Shown piece after piece: positions 43,441 to 54,661 of a stretch of DNA of 64,000 bases. Under the pieces are notes generated by a model. It saw nothing but the letters and a program-made list of their open reading frames with translations. It was not told where the DNA came from and made no database searches. How positions within the stretch are numbered: position 1 is the first letter of the stretch; each line of letters opens with the position of its first letter. Position numbers and translations under genes: made by a program. The DNA is from Phymatolithon calcareum (Eukaryota > Rhodophyta > Florideophyceae > Hapalidiales): assembly GCA_977006965.1 (NCBI GenBank), contig OZ345372.1, positions 372,001 to 436,000 of the forward strand, given 5' to 3'.

Positions 43441-46400
43441 AAATAAGGTCCGCCCCTTGTGCCCCCACTGTCAAATTTGGCGCAGATTTGTTGCAACAGA
43501 CGCGGTTTCGCGTGCTCTCATTGTGACGCTCTCAATGGAGGTGGCCCGGTCCATTCGAACCCTCCACCTCCTAAAAACCGACCATCATCATGATGATGAT
43601 GCTCCTCGCGAAGGTGGTGCAACTCGCACTTGCAGCGGGATTCGGTGCCATGACGCAGATTGCCTCGAGTTGCATCCCTGTCACGCTATCATATCGATTG
43701 CTTCAATGGGAAGCACGTGTCAATCTCGCTCAAAACTGCCAATGCAGCCTTTGTATGGGAATTCCCGACTCTTCCAGCCAACGGTATTAACCCCACTCCT
43801 GTCGTGCTCCAGGTCCACTGCTTCCAGTCCACCTCAACACAAGGCGGAATGCGGCTTCAAGCCAATATGACTAAAATTTAAAATATACGTGGACACGTTC
43901 GCCTTGTCACCTCCCTGCATTGCATGCTGTCGTGTACTGTAGTTCCATTCCAAATTCATGCTTCTACAGTACAACATGTGTTGGTCCGACCCAAGTTCTG
44001 TGGGTCACAATGCATTTCCTCCAGCCCAGAGATGCTTAGTAAGCTTGATTGATACGGCCCGATTTCGACGTTATTGCTGCCACTGCTCAAGCTGTGTGCT
44101 CGCACGGCGCCTATTGGTGCCACGGATGGCGTTGCACGGCGGCTGTCACGGAACAAGTTCGGTAATTTCTTGCCACCAAATACGAGAGTGGAACGCTCCT
44201 AAGGGCTTGCGCGAGCTGTGAACGAAGAGCACAACGGCGCCCCACCACCGGAAAACATACGTATTGAACTCTCAAACCCGCGCTACGGACCGTGAACGGG
44301 CGCGCGGCTCTCTGCCACCGCCCCGCCCCGCTCCACCGCAAGTGCATCAACTTCTGATCATGGCCGTCTTGCTCTCCTTTGCTCTTCCGGAAAAAGAACT
44401 GAGAACTGATCTCTCCGCCGTGTCGCCTGGCCGCGCCGCCCAAAGGCAGTACAGTACGTGTTCCCCCTTCCCATCCCCCTTGCCGAGACTCATCGCACTC
44501 CCGCGCTCCGCGTATCTCATTTCCTTGCCCCGTCCCGCTTTTGATGCACCGTCTTCCGGCACGTATTCCTTCCGTCGCTGTAAAAATAATCTTCGTGCCA
44601 CCATTAAGACATCCACCCGCCTCATCCATCCATCGACTCTGATCTCCCGTCCATAGTCCGCCTATTGAATCCGCCCCACCGCATTTCGACAGACCGTCAC
44701 TCTTCGCAAACCATTTCTAACTTCCAACGTCTTCCTTCGTCTTCCGCACTTATTTTCGTCCCGCATGTGCAAATGCGCGCCGACGACTGTCGTCCCTCAC
44801 CCTATTCCTGGATACTCCGATCACCCCGAGAATCAACATCCACTCCGCTTGCCTGTTGTGTGTTCCACTCTGTATTCACACACTCTGATCTTCTCGCATA
44901 TCCTGTTCCGTGCTACCAAGTGGCGAACACCCCCAAATTCGTTGTGCAATTGCACGGCCGTAATGCATTCCGTCATGTATCACCGTCCCATCTTCCAAAT
45001 TTTCTTGTGATCCTCTTCTCCTGCTCATGTATCCACATTGTGTTCGTACCACCACCATCAATCCGCATCGCAAACCTATTCTGTGCGGAGTCCGAACGTG
45101 TCCCACGCACATCCCGTCCACATTTTCGCCCAATATAACTACCCTCCGTTGACGGAAACGTTCTTCAAACTTTTTTCCCGTCCCGTGGTACACCGCATCT
45201 GTGGGGAACAGTGTCATTACGACAAAAATGTTTTTCCTCCCTTAAAGTCAGAGCAACGGGCCGCTTGCACAAGATCCACTTGTCTGTGTCCTTCTATTGA
45301 AGTTCTAATCCTTCCATTTTCTAAACCTTGAGCCCCAACAACATGTCCCATGAATACGTAAGTGCAACCCTGCCGTCCAAGTATGCCCACAGTTGCAGAA
45401 ATCAACAGAGAGCATCGTGGCCAGTTCGTCCACCTCGTTTCCACATGGCCAGAAGGCGCGATTCGAACTTCTCACTCACTTCTATCTTGCCAAAAAATAG
45501 GTCTCTCTCTACGTACCTATCTATGTGCATTCTTCCTGTTGCCGACGCGACTGGGCTACCGCATCACTCTACGCTATTCTATTTCTATCTCTCTTGGGTT
45601 TTCGTGCTGTACATCACGTCCATTCGTCTTTCCTATCATTCATCTGATGTTACTTCATTCTTCAATTCTATTGTCTTGCTCATTACCCTCGGGACCTAAT
45701 TTAAGCGCCAGGCGCTTCTCCCTAACGCATAACTCTTCTCGAAGTCTATATCTCTCACATGTATGAAATATACCTTCTCATCACTATAGATTACGTCATC
45801 GCGTATCTGGGGGATGCAATCTCAGAAACTTCTCGTTATATGTACTGTTCAGTCTTGCTGTGACTTTATTCTACGAGAAAAGGAAGTAACTGTACTGTAT
45901 CAAAAAATGCTTGAGGACTGTGTACTCTTACAGAGTTATTTTAGGCATGTCGTTTTTATTGCTGGAGGCAACTTGATTATGTCACACAATCACTAATACT
46001 ACAACACTAGTGAAACCAATACATATCCGCTCCTATTTTCAAGTTGTACTGCCTGAATGGTCGACTCAATGTCTGTCCATGAGCATCACACACGTCTCAG
46101 GTTTCTCGTAATCCGTCTCTACAGCCTCGCAGACATTTTGGATCCATACGGCCACTACATAAACTCTGAGCTCCATAGTCACACGCTACTGCTTCTCAGG
46201 CAATACAAATTTACCAATATACTTCTTTCTTTCTTTTATTGCGGGATTTATCAGAGCTGGTAAACAACTCCACATCCTTACGGCTCCAGTAGACTTAACA
46301 GATACGAGTGGTACTTGATGTCACAACAGCTGCCCAAGCTGCACAATGTGCAGACCTTGGGGAAGCTTAACATCTATATCGCTACATAGCCAATCTTCAG

Positions 46401-46733
46401 TCGCCGTCCTTCAAAGGGATGCCCCGGGTTGGAAACCATTTAGGACGCTCACGGTAGCTAGTCATCTCGCTGCCTTCTTTCATCTTCTTCTGTCTTCTCT
46501 CCCAGCTTCCTTGAGCGTTGCGGCACACCACTCAGGGCGGAATCCATGTACTACCATACTACCAGAAGGTGATAGTCTTCTCCCATGGGGAGGCCGGATC
46601 ACAGCTCTTGCAAGTTCAAAAAAAACCCTGCACTGTAGCGGGGAAAAATTCCTGACTGAGCTCTTGGTTCCTATCTGTGACGCACAGGTGAACGGGCCGG
46701 ACCGGTATGATAGCCGGCCTGTATCAAATCCGC
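43441..46733. other. intergenic, C/T-rich, no gene recognised
   Basis: About 3.3 kb. Strand-biased pyrimidine-rich sequence between roughly 44260 and 45760 produces several overlapping plus-strand frames, none with a domain. A non-coding transcript or a long promoter is possible but unproven. Confidence 0.4.
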
Positions 46734-47147
46734 TTAAATTCGCAAGATTTTCTCGAAATCTTGCAACGGCGGGCTTGGGTCTGGCATTTCAAGTGTGGCA
46801 AGTTCTCGATTCGCCAAGTCCCTGGAGTGCGCGTTCACGATCGCGTCCGCCATTTCCGGCGGGATTACCGTCGGAAGGAGCGCTTTGTGCAGCTTAATCG
46901 CTGCGGCCACTTGCGCCGGCGCGGGCGCCCGCGCCCGCGCCGGAAACTTGTCTTTTTTCGTTTGTGGTCCGTTCGGTCCGGTCAAACCCTTCTCTCCCTC
47001 CCTGCCAATATACTTCGTGCTTCCTTTACCCTTCATCCGACCATCCACTAAACGAGCAGCGCTATATCCTCTGTCCCTCTTTGCCTGGACCACGGCAAAA
47101 CTTTCGCCTGATACTTTGTTCAACAGATAATTCAAAAGCCATTCCAT
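46734..47147 (-). CDS. hypothetical protein
   Basis: A 137-residue frame starting at an ATG. It has a basic middle (TKKDKFPARARAPAPAQ) and an amphipathic second half, without recognisable domains. A longer plus-strand frame overlaps it. It could be chance or a fragment of an unknown element. Confidence 0.25.
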   Translation of the reverse strand: MEWLLNYLLNKVSGESFAVVQAKRDRGYSAARLVDGRMKGKGSTKYIGREGEKGLTGPNGPQTKKDKFPARARAPAPAQVAAAIKLHKALLPTVIPPEMADAIVNAHSRDLANRELATLEMPDPSPPLQDFEKILRI

Positions 47148-47567
47148 CGACAGGCCGCTTAAACCCTGGTTGTGTTCCTTTGAGGATCGACTCGCTCTTG
47201 AAGAGACTTACATTTCTTTGTTCTGATATTTCGCGTCAGACATACAAACTCCCATTCATGTCTCACGGACATTAATGGGATGCAAAATGATAAACTAATT
47301 GGCTAGAAGAACCCTACTTTAGAGCACAGGAGCGGTTCATTGTCAAAATATGGCACAAAAAGTAGCTCACTTTATTATCCAAGGCATAAGAACAATACGT
47401 CACAGCCATTGTGATTTCCGCATCATGCATCGAAGGCATATGTTACGCATTGCGCTTGATACAGACGACACTCTGCGTAGCATGTTTCATCCACTTCATA
47501 TCCATATTGCCAATGTTTTCATCTCTCTCGGCTACCTACTCGTGGCTAAAGAATCATCTTCATTCCT

Positions 47568-47628
47568 GAATAGCCGCTTCGCCCTACATTATCTGCCCGA
47601 CAGAAAATGTAGAGCGAAGCGGCTATTC
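47568..47628. repeat. foldback hairpin
   Basis: Arms GAATAGCCGCTTCGC and GCGAAGCGGCTATTC with CTACATT/AATGTAG further in, almost perfectly complementary over about 23 bases around a short loop. Confidence 0.85.
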
Positions 47629-47647
47629 AAAAATGGACGTCCATTAC

Positions 47648-47731
47648 TGAGCTACTGTAGAAAGAAATTACGTCCGACAGAATTTGTCCGGACAGATCCT
47701 GTCGGACGTAATTTCTTTCTACTGTAGCTCA
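47648..47731. repeat. perfect 33-base foldback hairpin
   Basis: Arms at 47648-47680 and 47699-47731 are exact reverse complements (outer word TGAGCTACTGTAGAAAG), with an 18-base loop. It lies 20 bases from another, unrelated hairpin. Confidence 0.92.
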
Positions 47732-49134
47732 GTCTCTACAGCGCCGTCACCTCTCCCATCTACGCAGTCAGACCATAATTTTAATAATGATCTGAATATG
47801 GACAACAATCGCGTTCTACATCTGCAGTACCCATAGATACTGTACTGCTATGTTATCTTCACACCTGCACTTTTTTATGTCTTTATTGATTATTTGGAAG
47901 GGGCCTGTAGCATGAGGCCTCAAAGGGAATAACTAGGTACTTATTATATCTATCCTGCGCCGATTGATTGAGATTGACTTGAGTTGGAGTGCTCTTAAGG
48001 TAAAGGCGGTAAGGAAAGAATGATTTTCAGCTTGTGGGGAAGGCGCACGGCGTGGGCCAATGAGAGAAATGAGAGGACGAATGCCCGGTCAAATTCCGAC
48101 CCGATTCTTCCGTACACGTCCATGACGAATGGATGGTTAGCGCCATCACAGAGATTCCCCTTTTCCAATCTTTCTACATGGCACAGCTGCATCGCCAAGG
48201 GAACGTACTATCAGAAATTGCTTATACAAACAGAGCGTTTGCTCAGAAACGGGGCCTGTTTTTAGAAATTTTGAGTAGCGTCTGTGTCGCGCAATGAGCT
48301 GAATGCCTTCGAAAACTACACGAGAAGTGAGCAGTTGGAGAATGTTAAGCAAGGGCAGTTTTTGTAGAGAATTTCATGCACATAAAGATTGTGCGAATTC
48401 TTGATCAAGAGTACTCGTCTACTCGGAAACCCTGTGTACAGATTACGAATTTAGCACAGGGTTTCCGAGTAGACTAGTACTTCTTTGGCCATTTTTGGGA
48501 CGATAAGCAGAATCAGTCGATTTTCGCTTTTCCTTGTCTAGAGTTAAGAAAGGCACTAGCTCGCGTGGTGCAAGAGAATGAGTCCAGACCTCAAACTTCC
48601 CTGCGCAGTGTATGCCACGCGTGACTTACTTTACAGTTAGCTCGAAACGATAGTATCGTTATCCTGATTGAATACGAATCAGCATCACTAATAATTTTGA
48701 TGCTCATCGCTTGCCTTCCTGAAGGCAACTACGGCTAGGGAAAACATGTCTGCCGATAGTACTGTGAGACTGAGAGAATGGAAGTCTTCATATTGCTAAC
48801 ATAACATTTCCAATTCTGCCGTGGGCAAGGTACGGGTTTTCTACCGTTGTTGCAGCAAAATTTTCTCTCTCGTGCATTCCGTGGACTCTTAATCCAGAAA
48901 AAACTGTTCTATCAGCTCGAGTACTCTTCTACTGATAAATTCATTCTTCACTTGCTGCAGATGGTTTCGGAAACAGGGGTGGACCTTTAGCACATATACG
49001 CCCTTGCAGGATCTATTTTCAAGTCACCTTGCAAGTGCGTAGCGAAGTCGGTTAATATAACTAAAGTTTCAATGTTTTCCGGATCTTGCCGTTTAAATGC
49101 GCGTATAGGACCGCACGCGATGGAAAACAAATTC
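47732..49134. other. intergenic, no gene recognised
   Basis: About 1.4 kb downstream of the SCYL1-like gene with no supportable gene; it holds the hairpin at 48411-48480. Confidence 0.4.
48411..48480. repeat. 26-base foldback hairpin
   Basis: Arms 48411-48436 (GTACTCGTCTACTCGG start) and 48455-48480 are complementary with one mismatch, with an 18-base loop. The sequence is unrelated to the hairpins at 47.6 kb. Confidence 0.9.
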
Positions 49135-51585
49135 TTAACGTGTCCCACCAGTTCTTCCGACTGGCTTTCGTCTTGACGATGTTCCAGTACCACCCAGAAA
49201 GGCCTCCCAGTCATCGCCCCCGCTATTTTTCTTTCGCCTACTGCTTGACGTCGTCGGGCGACTCAGTTGCGCCTCTAGCGTGGAAACGGGGGTTTGAGTT
49301 TGTGGCTTTGGCTTTGCAACAACGGGCGGTGCCAGGTTCCACAGATCGACCGACCCGGAGCTATCCTCGCGCGAACCTAGTGACAACTTTGATGTGCTGC
49401 CCTTTAGCGGCTTTGCGGGTGGCCGAGCACGCCCTGTGGGAGCCATCATTGAGACAAACATGTCCTCCTCATTGTCCGGCTTCCCTGGCGCCTTAATTTC
49501 CATATCACCCCATCCGTCCCCGTCATCATCGTCATCTTCATAAGAACCCTCTGTGGCAGATGCAAACGCCCCAAATCCACTTTGTGCCTCGAGTGGAAAC
49601 GAGTTTGCGGTGAGCGGAGCAGATGAGAAAGCTGCCGGCGGCGTGGCACGCACTGTGGGTACCACGGGCGGCGCTGGGGGTTCTGCACGTTTTGGTGCTG
49701 AATAGGACGCGCTTCCGACATTCGCAGCTTTCTGCTTCTTGAAATCATCTGACGAAATGCCCGTGGATGTCGCCGTCGTCTTGTGCTCAATAGACGAGTC
49801 ACCCTTGCTGAGCAAGGCAACCGTCATTGACGTAAACGAACTAAGTCCCCATCCGCTGCTGTTCGAACTCGTTTGCCCACTACCCGTTGTCCCGTTCGGT
49901 GCCCCTGCAATACCAGGCTGCGAGGCGTTTCTCGTCATGTTCTCATGATTCTTAGTTAATTTGACGACAAACCCTTCGGCGACCTTAAACGCGATATTTC
50001 GCACATCTTCCGCATTGTCAACTAATAGAGGCGACACTGCCGGGAGCACACGCGTTGCGATATCTTTCACACTGTACATGTCGCATGTGATCATGATTGC
50101 GTTAACTCCAGCGGCGCGAGCAGGCGGGAACGGGTCCTTAAGTGCACGAAGGAATGCAGGAATAAGGACTTTGCTTCGAGCATTAGTTGTGAGTTTTGTG
50201 GCTAGTTTCCCTAAACACACAGTCGTATTTGTGCGAATTGCCGGTTCAGGGTCAACCTGGAGCCGAGCGAAATGTGACATAAGAACACTGTTGAGGTTTT
50301 TCTCAGCTAGATAGGGCGCCACGCCAAGCACAGCCTTAACCGCCGCATCCCGCAGCGCTGGGGTCTGCATATCCTGGAAAGCGGCGCACATGGCAGGGAA
50401 AACACTGCTATTGATGGTCTTTGCGTCAAAGTGAGTTATGAATATGTCGATATTGTTGTAGAGTTCGACACGAAGGTTTCGGTCAAGAGCGCTATTTGAG
50501 TACCAGAGGGACGCGTATTTGGCAGAAACCTCTGTTTCAAACTGCTGTTCGTTCAGCCTTTGCTTCATTTTCACAACACACGCAAACGCAGACGACGCCC
50601 CAGCTCCTGTCTCGATACTCTGCGACAACATCGGGAGCACCTTAAATGTACAGAAACTGTCTGGTAGACGGTCCATGAGCGAGGGAAGCTTACCCAGAAA
50701 GGCCTCCCGCTCCAATTGACCCTTGAGAGCGAGATTCTCTACAAACATGTTGAGTTCCACAAACTTGGAGTTTTTGAAGTATGGGTGATTAGGTACCTCT
50801 CCTGCCGGCGCGCGCGTGCTCGGTGATGAAGAGAGAAGCTTTTGGTATGCGCTGAGCAGTTGCTTTGGCAAAACATGAGCGTTGCGCAATTGATCTGGAG
50901 ACGAAAGCGAGCCTGCATGGGCCTCGTACATGAGACATCCTAATGCCCAAGAGTCGATCGCGTGCGCGGCCGCGGCCATAACTTCGGACCACTTGTTGTG
51001 TGCGTATTCTGGGCTGCGGTAGGACTCTAGCTGGAGCGGGACGTAACGGGAGAGCGTAGAGGCGGACGCGTGCTGGGTGACGGCCTCAAGACCACCCAGT
51101 TTCCAGTCACCGCTCGGTGTGACGAAGACGGTGGTAGCATTGAGTCGAGCGTGGATAAGACCGGATTGATGTAGAAAACCGAGGGCGCGCGAGACAGTAA
51201 AAAGACCCCATTGAATTGCTTCTCGATCGACTTTTTTGCCCGACTGTAAGATGGTGGCTAGTGGAACGGCTGGTTCCGTTGCAACGTATATTGTGCCGTC
51301 GCTTCCCTCAACGGAGGTGACATACTTGAGGATGTCAGGATGCCGTAATGTTTTCAATCGCTGCAAACCGGACTTTGCCAGTTCGGGTTTGGAGGGCCCT
51401 CCAAAACCGGAAGAAGGGCGCGCCTTTGACGGTTCAAAAGCGAACACGAGAGCTGGTTGGCCATTATCTTTGCTGGTGCCGTGGTGCAGGGCCCAGACGT
51501 CGGCGCGGTCGTGTGATGAAATTGCATCCTTGAAGGCGTAACCAAAGCCAAGATCCTTGTTGATGAGCTTTTGGAAATATTGCAT
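49135..51585 (-). CDS. SCYL1: SCY1-like pseudokinase (SCYL1 family)
   Basis: An 816-residue protein. Residues 1-290 are a kinase fold without catalytic residues: the start has the SCYL1-type VWALHHGTSK and LKTLRHPDILKYV, the catalytic loop reads LIHARLNATTVFV (no Asp), and the DFG position reads WKLGGLE. Residues about 320-570 are HEAT repeats with the typical LMSHFARLQVDPEPAIRTNTTVCLGKL block. The C-terminal 240 residues are low-complexity, acidic and Ser/Pro-rich, ending GGDDWEAFLGG and a basic tail. Family members bind COPI coat at the Golgi and help retrograde transport and tRNA export. The gene is intron-free and head to head with CWC22. Confidence 0.95.
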   Translation of the reverse strand: MQYFQKLINKDLGFGYAFKDAISSHDRADVWALHHGTSKDNGQPALVFAFEPSKARPSSGFGGPSKPELAKSGLQRLKTLRHPDILKYVTSVEGSDGTIYVATEPAVPLATILQSGKKVDREAIQWGLFTVSRALGFLHQSGLIHARLNATTVFVTPSGDWKLGGLEAVTQHASASTLSRYVPLQLESYRSPEYAHNKWSEVMAAAAHAIDSWALGCLMYEAHAGSLSSPDQLRNAHVLPKQLLSAYQKLLSSSPSTRAPAGEVPNHPYFKNSKFVELNMFVENLALKGQLEREAFLGKLPSLMDRLPDSFCTFKVLPMLSQSIETGAGASSAFACVVKMKQRLNEQQFETEVSAKYASLWYSNSALDRNLRVELYNNIDIFITHFDAKTINSSVFPAMCAAFQDMQTPALRDAAVKAVLGVAPYLAEKNLNSVLMSHFARLQVDPEPAIRTNTTVCLGKLATKLTTNARSKVLIPAFLRALKDPFPPARAAGVNAIMITCDMYSVKDIATRVLPAVSPLLVDNAEDVRNIAFKVAEGFVVKLTKNHENMTRNASQPGIAGAPNGTTGSGQTSSNSSGWGLSSFTSMTVALLSKGDSSIEHKTTATSTGISSDDFKKQKAANVGSASYSAPKRAEPPAPPVVPTVRATPPAAFSSAPLTANSFPLEAQSGFGAFASATEGSYEDDDDDGDGWGDMEIKAPGKPDNEEDMFVSMMAPTGRARPPAKPLKGSTSKLSLGSREDSSGSVDLWNLAPPVVAKPKPQTQTPVSTLEAQLSRPTTSSSRRKKNSGGDDWEAFLGGTGTSSRRKPVGRTGGTR

Positions 51586-51960
51586 GTTGAAAAGAGTATT
51601 CCGCGCGAAAAAACGAAGGCGGCGTAGACGACAATGCGCGCAACCAGAAGCCGCTGTCGTGGTAGCCAGGCGAAACGGACAGAAGGCGACTAACCAACTG
51701 CAAGAACTGAATTGTAGGCATTATCAGCGGCAACAGTTCACTGAACGCCCTGCAAGTGGCAGTTTGGAAAAAAGCTCATTTTTCGCACTGTAAGAGGACA
51801 TAGACTTGTAAGCCTTGGATTAAGGTAGCATTCGATATAATGCACCAATCAAAGGTAATCGGCTTCGGAGACAGCTGTCTCTGCTTGACGCAGGCCAGAT
51901 TCTCTCTGCGCACAGTAGTAACTCGGAACGCCTGTCGATACCGTGGGAACACAGAACGAC
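51586..51960. promoter_or_regulatory. shared divergent promoter region of SCYL1 and CWC22
   Basis: Only 375 bases separate the two start codons, which point away from each other. All 5' untranslated and promoter sequence of both genes must lie here or overlap. No TATA box is evident. Confidence 0.6.
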
Positions 51961-54525
51961 ATGGGCTCTTTGGTCGACAACGATGGAGAACATTGGCAAT
52001 CTGCTCTTCAACAGCGAAAAGAGGAGTCTACGAAACAGGGCACTGGCTCTTCTTGTGGAGATGGCAGCGGTGTGAGGAGAAGGCGGCCAAGGTCGCGGTT
52101 TGGTAACAACGAATACGTTCCGCCGTTCAGGAGGAAGCAGGCTTCGGGGGAACGCGAGCAAGCCGTGCAGCAACAGCAAGCTGCGTGGTTAGATATGAAG
52201 AAGAAAATCAATGGTGTGATCAATCGTATCAATGCCAGTAACGTTCGAGATTGCGTTGTTCACCTTCTTCGTCTGAACCTCATCAGAGGGAAGGGAGTGT
52301 TCTGCAAGGCCCTAATGCGTGCTCAACTTGCATCATCTCGTTTTTCAGATGTGTATGCAGCGCTCGTATCTGTTCTCAACACGCGGATGCCAGAAGTCGG
52401 TGAGCTTTTAGTCTGCCGGCTTATATCGCAACTGAAGGATGGATACGCAAGGCGAGAGAAAATGACCTGTATTTCATCACTGCGCTTTCTTGCGCATTTG
52501 TTTAACCAGCAAGTTATCAATGAGCTTCCACTTCTTGAATTCACGTCTACCTGTTTAATAGACCCATCTAATGGCTCCACGGAGCTTGCGGTTCTTGTCA
52601 TTCAAGAATGTGGGCATTTCATGTCGGAAAAATCTCCACAAGCAACTGAAATGGTTTTCAGCAGACTGCGCGAGGTTTTACATAACAATGCGATTGATTA
52701 CCGCACGCAAGTGCTGGTTGACGATGTTATGGAGCTTCGAAGAAAAAAATTCGGAACCGCGGCGAGTTTACGTCAAGGACTGGACCTTGTTGATGAGGAT
52801 GATATCATTCCGCACTTTTTCTCTCTTGAAGATGTTCAGACGAGCGATGTCAAGGACGAACTTAATTCGTTTTCTTTCGACAGAAATTTCGAAGAGAATG
52901 AGAGCAAGTACAGTGCAATTCGTGACGTACTTCTTGGAGACGAAGCTAAGCCGGTTGAGAAACTGGCCGTTGCGGACAAACCAGTGAACGAAGAAGGTAA
53001 CAAGGACGGTGAGCACGAGACCGGTATCCTAAGCGACGATGTGCAAGGAAAACACGCCCCTCCTCGAACTGAAGACTTGACTGAGTCTAAACTGGTCGAT
53101 TTCCGCAGAATGGTTTATTTGAAAATCATGTCATCTGCATCTTATGAAGAAGTTGCCCATAAATTGACGAAATTCATGATCAACAACAGGGGCATGGAGA
53201 CTGAGCTGTGCAATATGGTTATTGAGTGCTGTTCTCAAGAAAAAACGTTTTTGCGTTATTACGGTCTTCTTGGACAGCGGTTGTGTTTCTTGTCGGGCGA
53301 GTACGTCAATGGATTTCAAGAGAAATTTGAAACTATTTACGCCACTGTGCATCGTTACGACAATCGCAAAATTCGGAACATCGCTACCTTCTTCTCACAT
53401 CTGTTGGCTGCCAGCGCTTTATCATGGGCTCTAATGAGGGTTGTGCATCTCATTGAGGAGGAGACAACGGCATCGAGGAGAATCTTTCTGAAGATATTAT
53501 TTCAAGAAGTGGCGAAGACTTTGGGATCGGCTAAGCTGATAGATATATTCAAGGATGAAAAGACTTCCAAACTCTTGGCGACAGTGCTACCACGAGATGA
53601 ACCCAAAAATACGCGCTTTGCTATCAACTTTTTTACCGTGATAGGGCTGGGATATTTAACAGAAGATCTTCGTGAGCACCTGAAGCAAATCCCTAAAACA
53701 TCCTCGAAAGAATTGGCGGACAAAAAAGAAGATGAAAGTGACGACTCTTCATCGTTGTCCTCGTCAAGTCTATCGTCGAGCAGTCTGTCGTCATCTTCTG
53801 GAATATCTGATCGCGATGGCTCCTCACCTCGGAGAAGCGATCGGGCGGAAGAACGAAACGAACGAATAGAGTACCCTTCAAACTCCAGGCGTTCTACTGA
53901 TTCAGGGAGGATGCAGAGTCCACCTCGAGAACGACCATCTGCAATAGATCGCGATGTTCGTAGATCGCCAAGTCCAAGAATTTCAAGACGCGACGAAGAC
54001 TTGGAACGGAGAGGAAGGCATTCCCCTACGCCAAGGTCGAGAGAGCCGCGCCGCAATGACGACAGAGAGAGTCCCGGACATCGCTCTCCGAAGCGCATAG
54101 CGTTGTCTCGGAGGAGTCCGGGATCTTTAAGTTCATCTGACTCAAGAGAGAGAAGCCAGTCCCGGGGACGCGAAAGATACTCACGTCGATACGGAAGGCC
54201 AGAATCAAGTTCTCCGGAAGCAAGACATAGGAGCCGTTCTCGAGATCGGGAACGTCGTTCTGGAAGCTACACGCGTCGACGTAGGTCTGCTTCAAGCTCG
54301 TCGAGTGAGCCGCCCCGACGCTACAGGAGAAGATCTCGATCATCATCCGAGTCGTCGAGGGATACGAAGAAAAGGAGAAGGAGTCCACATCCGGATGACA
54401 GAGGACATCGGAAAGAGCGCAAGTCTGGATCACGTTCTCGTCGACGCAGATCCCCTTACTCTTCTGATTCCTCCTATTCTCGTGGTCGAGGACGCGAATC
54501 TTCCCAGGCCAATTATCGCCGCTGA
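51961..54525 (+). CDS. CWC22: pre-mRNA splicing factor CWC22
   Basis: An 854-residue protein from the ATG at 51961. The MIF4G domain spans about 75-260 (MKKKINGVINRINASNVRDCV, GVFCKALMRAQLASSRFSDVY). The MA3 domain spans about 380-520 (LVDFRRMVYLKIMSSASYEE, and ELCNMVIECCSQEKTFLRYYG). A serine run and a long RS-rich tail follow from about 595 to the end. CWC22 binds eIF4A3 and loads it on pre-mRNA for exon-junction-complex assembly, and it is needed for splicing catalysis. The tail is of the length seen in animals and longer than that of budding yeast. The window's few introns show that splicing operates. The stop lies 136 bases from the convergent ABC gene. Confidence 0.95.
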   Translation: MGSLVDNDGEHWQSALQQRKEESTKQGTGSSCGDGSGVRRRRPRSRFGNNEYVPPFRRKQASGEREQAVQQQQAAWLDMKKKINGVINRINASNVRDCVVHLLRLNLIRGKGVFCKALMRAQLASSRFSDVYAALVSVLNTRMPEVGELLVCRLISQLKDGYARREKMTCISSLRFLAHLFNQQVINELPLLEFTSTCLIDPSNGSTELAVLVIQECGHFMSEKSPQATEMVFSRLREVLHNNAIDYRTQVLVDDVMELRRKKFGTAASLRQGLDLVDEDDIIPHFFSLEDVQTSDVKDELNSFSFDRNFEENESKYSAIRDVLLGDEAKPVEKLAVADKPVNEEGNKDGEHETGILSDDVQGKHAPPRTEDLTESKLVDFRRMVYLKIMSSASYEEVAHKLTKFMINNRGMETELCNMVIECCSQEKTFLRYYGLLGQRLCFLSGEYVNGFQEKFETIYATVHRYDNRKIRNIATFFSHLLAASALSWALMRVVHLIEEETTASRRIFLKILFQEVAKTLGSAKLIDIFKDEKTSKLLATVLPRDEPKNTRFAINFFTVIGLGYLTEDLREHLKQIPKTSSKELADKKEDESDDSSSLSSSSLSSSSLSSSSGISDRDGSSPRRSDRAEERNERIEYPSNSRRSTDSGRMQSPPRERPSAIDRDVRRSPSPRISRRDEDLERRGRHSPTPRSREPRRNDDRESPGHRSPKRIALSRRSPGSLSSSDSRERSQSRGRERYSRRYGRPESSSPEARHRSRSRDRERRSGSYTRRRRSASSSSSEPPRRYRRRSRSSSESSRDTKKRRRSPHPDDRGHRKERKSGSRSRRRRSPYSSDSSYSRGRGRESSQANYRR

Positions 54526-54661
54526 CTGTTCTTCCCTTCGGGCAAAGATTAGTTTTGCAATGGCAGGGTCTCTTTCATTACTCTGCAACTGGTTTAGGTT
54601 AACACCAAATTTTGGTGTTTGATTTACGAAAGAAAAGCAATGCTAATAAGGTGCTTGTTTT

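Noticed and set aside
44264-45766. Several plus-strand frames in C/T-rich DNA
   Set aside because: They are overlapping Ser/Pro/Arg-rich translations of pyrimidine-rich sequence without domains or a consistent frame.
46346-46897. Plus-strand frame of 183 codons
   Set aside because: No domain; overlaps a minus-strand frame of equal weakness, so coding is unproven on either strand.
47568-47731. CRISPR-like or terminator structure
   Set aside because: Eukaryotic context and no repeated unit; the two hairpins have different sequences.
51943-51960. GTG start of CWC22
   Set aside because: A nuclear eukaryotic gene is expected to use the ATG at 51961, six codons downstream.
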